A DNA stretch of 64,000 nt, taken from positions 248,001 to 312,000 of the forward strand of contig NZ_JAJALK010000006.1 of assembly GCF_020523825.1 (NCBI RefSeq), read 5' to 3'. The position numbers and the translations under genes are program-made. A model generated the notes under the pieces. It had not been told where the DNA came from, made no database searches, and was given only the letters and a program-made list of their open reading frames with translations. This stretch comes from Methylobacterium brachiatum. GTDB taxonomy: Bacteria > Pseudomonadota > Alphaproteobacteria > Rhizobiales > Beijerinckiaceae. Each line of letters starts with the position of its first letter. Position 1 is the stretch's first letter. Below are positions 62,044 to 64,000 of the stretch, piece after piece.

Positions 62044-63018
62044 ATGCACGTCCTGCTCACCGGTTCCTCCGGCTGGCTCGGCCGGTTCCTCGCCCCGCGC
62101 CTGCGCGCCCTCGGCCATCGGGTGACCGGCCTCGACGTAGCCCCCGGGCCCGAGACCGATCTGGTCGGCTCCGTGGCGGATCGCGGCACCGTCAGCCGGG
62201 CGTTCGATCGCGGGATCGAGGCCGTGATCCATGCCGGCGCCCTGCATAAGCCCGACATCGTGCGCTACCCGGCGCAGGCCTTCATCGACTGCAACGTCAC
62301 GGGAACGCTGAACCTGCTCGAGGCGGCGGTCTCAGCCGGCAACGACCGTTTCGTGTTCACCTCCACGACCTCGCTGATGATCAGCCAGGCGATCCGCGAC
62401 GAGGCCGGCGACGCGGCAATCTGGCTAAATGAGACCAGCGGGCCGCTGGCGCCGCGCAACATCTACGGGGTGACCAAGCTCGCGGCCGAAGGCCTGTGCC
62501 GCCTCTACGCCGCGGAGTACGGGCTGGCCTGCGTGGTCCTGCGCACCGCCCGGTTCTTCCCGGAGGAGGACGACACGCACCGGGTGCTATCCGGCGAGAA
62601 CCTCAAGGCCAACGAGTTCCTGAACCGGCGTCTGACCGTCGAGGACGCCGCCGAGGGGCACGTCGCGGCGCTGCTGCGGGCGCCCGAGATCGGGTTCGGC
62701 CTGTTCCTCCTCGCCGCGCCGACACCGTTCGACCGCGCCGAGGCACGGGACCTCAAGCGGGACGCCGCATCCGTCATCGCGCGTCACTTCCCCGACGCCG
62801 CGGAACTTTACGCCCGAAGAGGCTGGACGCTGCCGGCCAGCATCGGCCGGGTCTACGATTCGCGTCGCGCCGAGACGGTGCTCGGCTTCCGCTGCCGGAC
62901 CGGATTCGCCGAGATTCTGGAGGCGTTGCGGGACGGGCGCGCCCTGCCCTTCGCGCACGACCCGACCTACCTGTCTCCGAAAGAGGTCGGGCTGGAACGC
63001 TACGCCTTCGGCCGCTGA
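62044..63018 (+). CDS. NAD-dependent epimerase/dehydratase (extended SDR)
   Basis: 324 aa. Rossmann motif TGSSGWLG near residue 7-14, catalytic Tyr-x3-Lys in YGVTK near 140 and the Ser in FTSTTS near 107. The body looks like an atypical UDP-sugar epimerase or nucleoside-diphosphate-sugar epimerase; a reductase role is also possible. ATG at 62044 begins the first strand directly; the 20 codons upstream are non-coding. It lies outside the pqqA transcript because of the terminator. Confidence 0.8.
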   Translation: MHVLLTGSSGWLGRFLAPRLRALGHRVTGLDVAPGPETDLVGSVADRGTVSRAFDRGIEAVIHAGALHKPDIVRYPAQAFIDCNVTGTLNLLEAAVSAGNDRFVFTSTTSLMISQAIRDEAGDAAIWLNETSGPLAPRNIYGVTKLAAEGLCRLYAAEYGLACVVLRTARFFPEEDDTHRVLSGENLKANEFLNRRLTVEDAAEGHVAALLRAPEIGFGLFLLAAPTPFDRAEARDLKRDAASVIARHFPDAAELYARRGWTLPASIGRVYDSRRAETVLGFRCRTGFAEILEALRDGRALPFAHDPTYLSPKEVGLERYAFGR

Positions 63019-63030
63019 CGCCCCCGCCCC

Positions 63031-64000
63031 TCAGGCCACGAACATCCCGGCGATCGCCGCGCTCGTGAGGTTCGCCAGGGTCCCGGCCAGGATCGCGCGC
63101 AGCCCGTAGCGGGCGACCTCGGCGCGGCGCTCGGGGACCAGGCTGGAGAAGCTCGCGAGCTGGATCGCGATCGAGGCGAAATTGGCGAAGCCGCACAGGG
63201 CGAAGCAGACGATCGCCTGGGAACGCGGGTCGAGGGTCTCGGCCTTCAGGGTCGGCGACAGGTTGGCGTAGGCGAGGAACTCGTTGAAGGCGATCTTCTG
63301 GCCGATCGCGCCGCCGACCAGCGCCGCGTTCTCCCAGGGCACGCCGAGCAGCCAGGCGAGCGGCGCGAGCGCCCAGCCGAGCACGCCCTCGATCGAGGCC
63401 GCCGGATAACCGGCGAGGCCCCCGACATAGCCGACGATCCCGTTCGCCAGGGCGATGAGGCCCACGAAGGCGATCAGCATCGCGCCCACCGAGACCGCGA
63501 CCGCGAGGCCCTTCTGGGTGCCGTCGGCGGCCGCCTCGATGATGTTGGCCGCCCGGATCTCGCCGAACTCCACCCGGGTGGTGGCTATCCGGGTCGGCTC
63601 GACCGAGGGCATCAGGATCTTGGCGTAGAGCAGGCCCCCGGGGATCGCCATCACGGAGGCCGCCAGCAGGTAGGTCATCGGCACACCGAGCGCCGCGTAG
63701 CCCGCCAGGATCGACCCGGCGGTGGAGGAGGCGCCGCTCGCCATCACGGCGAACAGCTCCGCCCCGGTGAGCAGCGGCAGGAACGGGCGCAACGCCACCG
63801 CGATCTCGCTCTGGCCGATGGCGATGGTGATCACCGCAGAGAAGGATTCGATCGGCGAGGTGCCCAGGATCCGCCGGAGCACCGCGCCGAGCCCCCGGGC
63901 GAGCACCTGCATCACGCCGACATGGTACAGGACCCCGATCAGCGCCGAGACGTACAGGATCTGCGGCAGAACCCGCAGGGCCAGGATGAACCCCGAGCCG
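63031..64000 (-). CDS. nupC: NupC-type concentrative nucleoside transporter (5' end outside window)
   Basis: At least 323 residues; the open frame continues to the window edge, so the N-terminus is missing. Visible are RVLPQILYVSALIGVLYHVGVMQ, the gate domain GQSEIAVALRPFLPLL and SGASSTAGSILAGYAALG, and NANLSPTLKAETLDPRSQAIVCFALCGFANFASIAIQ-like regions (the last typical of NupC). A Na+ or H+ coupled nucleoside symporter. Convergent with the epimerase gene, 12 bases apart. Confidence 0.9.
   Translation of the reverse strand, partial: GSGFILALRVLPQILYVSALIGVLYHVGVMQVLARGLGAVLRRILGTSPIESFSAVITIAIGQSEIAVALRPFLPLLTGAELFAVMASGASSTAGSILAGYAALGVPMTYLLAASVMAIPGGLLYAKILMPSVEPTRIATTRVEFGEIRAANIIEAAADGTQKGLAVAVSVGAMLIAFVGLIALANGIVGYVGGLAGYPAASIEGVLGWALAPLAWLLGVPWENAALVGGAIGQKIAFNEFLAYANLSPTLKAETLDPRSQAIVCFALCGFANFASIAIQLASFSSLVPERRAEVARYGLRAILAGTLANLTSAAIAGMFVA

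Noticed and set aside
61347..62249. 300-residue plus-strand frame covering both pqqA genes
   Set aside because: It reads through both PqqA genes in another frame; the small peptides match PqqA almost exactly.
1..64000. CRISPR arrays, tRNA and rRNA genes, IS transposases, phage genes
   Set aside because: No regular repeat-spacer pattern, cloverleaf, rRNA core or transposase/integrase motif was found on reading both strands.

Overview
The window is high-GC, gene-dense DNA that looks like a Methylobacterium/Methylorubrum-type alphaproteobacterium. The evidence is two PqqA peptides (the PQQ cofactor precursor that methylotrophs need for methanol dehydrogenase), rhizobiales-style nad and lpt operons, amide utilisation genes, and several families of short intergenic repeats. 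This assignment is inference; no rRNA or tRNA is present to test it.

Layout. 1-7234 (+): a urea/amide ABC transporter (urtB partial, urtC, urtD, urtE), then formamidase fmdA, the zinc-ribbon gene fmdB, aliphatic amidase amiE and a ClpP-like serine peptidase homologue, plausibly one nitrogen-scavenging operon. 7469-23915: a metabolic mix with an SDR, a di-haem cytochrome, a long CoA-transferase with a C-terminal extension, a hydroxyacid reductase, an MFS carrier, a Phd/VapC toxin-antitoxin pair, glk, otsB, a DUF427 protein, a serine hydrolase, a DUF2147 protein, an acetyltransferase, two small proteins and a LuxR-type regulator. 24470-38740: an exopolysaccharide cluster with Wza-like export lipoprotein, Wzc-like co-polymerase, a P-loop ATPase with an altered Walker A, Wzy-like polymerase, Wzx-like flippase, four glycosyltransferases, a methyltransferase, two hexapeptide acyltransferases and a beta-helix lipoprotein. 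No priming glycosyltransferase is visible.

38748-49298: two MFS carriers, a DHH phosphoesterase, the LPS transport operon lptC-lptA-lptB with start/stop overlaps, htpG and kup. 49474-52894: the de novo NAD operon nadA-nadB-nadC, preceded by two 17-bp palindromes that look like operators of a NAD-responsive repressor. 53033-59584: an aldo/keto reductase, a Tat-exported PaoABC-type molybdenum aldehyde oxidoreductase and an acyl-CoA ligase. 59771-64000: mgtE, two tandem pqqA genes with no other pqq genes beside them, an epimerase and a partial NupC nucleoside transporter.

Most notable: the orphan tandem pqqA pair (too short for ordinary gene callers), the palindromes before nadA, the ClpP-like protein whose catalytic Asp appears to be Asn, the EPS ATPase lacking the Walker A lysine, and identical 22-bp hairpins placed between co-directional genes. 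I found no phage, IS element, CRISPR array or defence island; no clearly new multi-gene system is evident.
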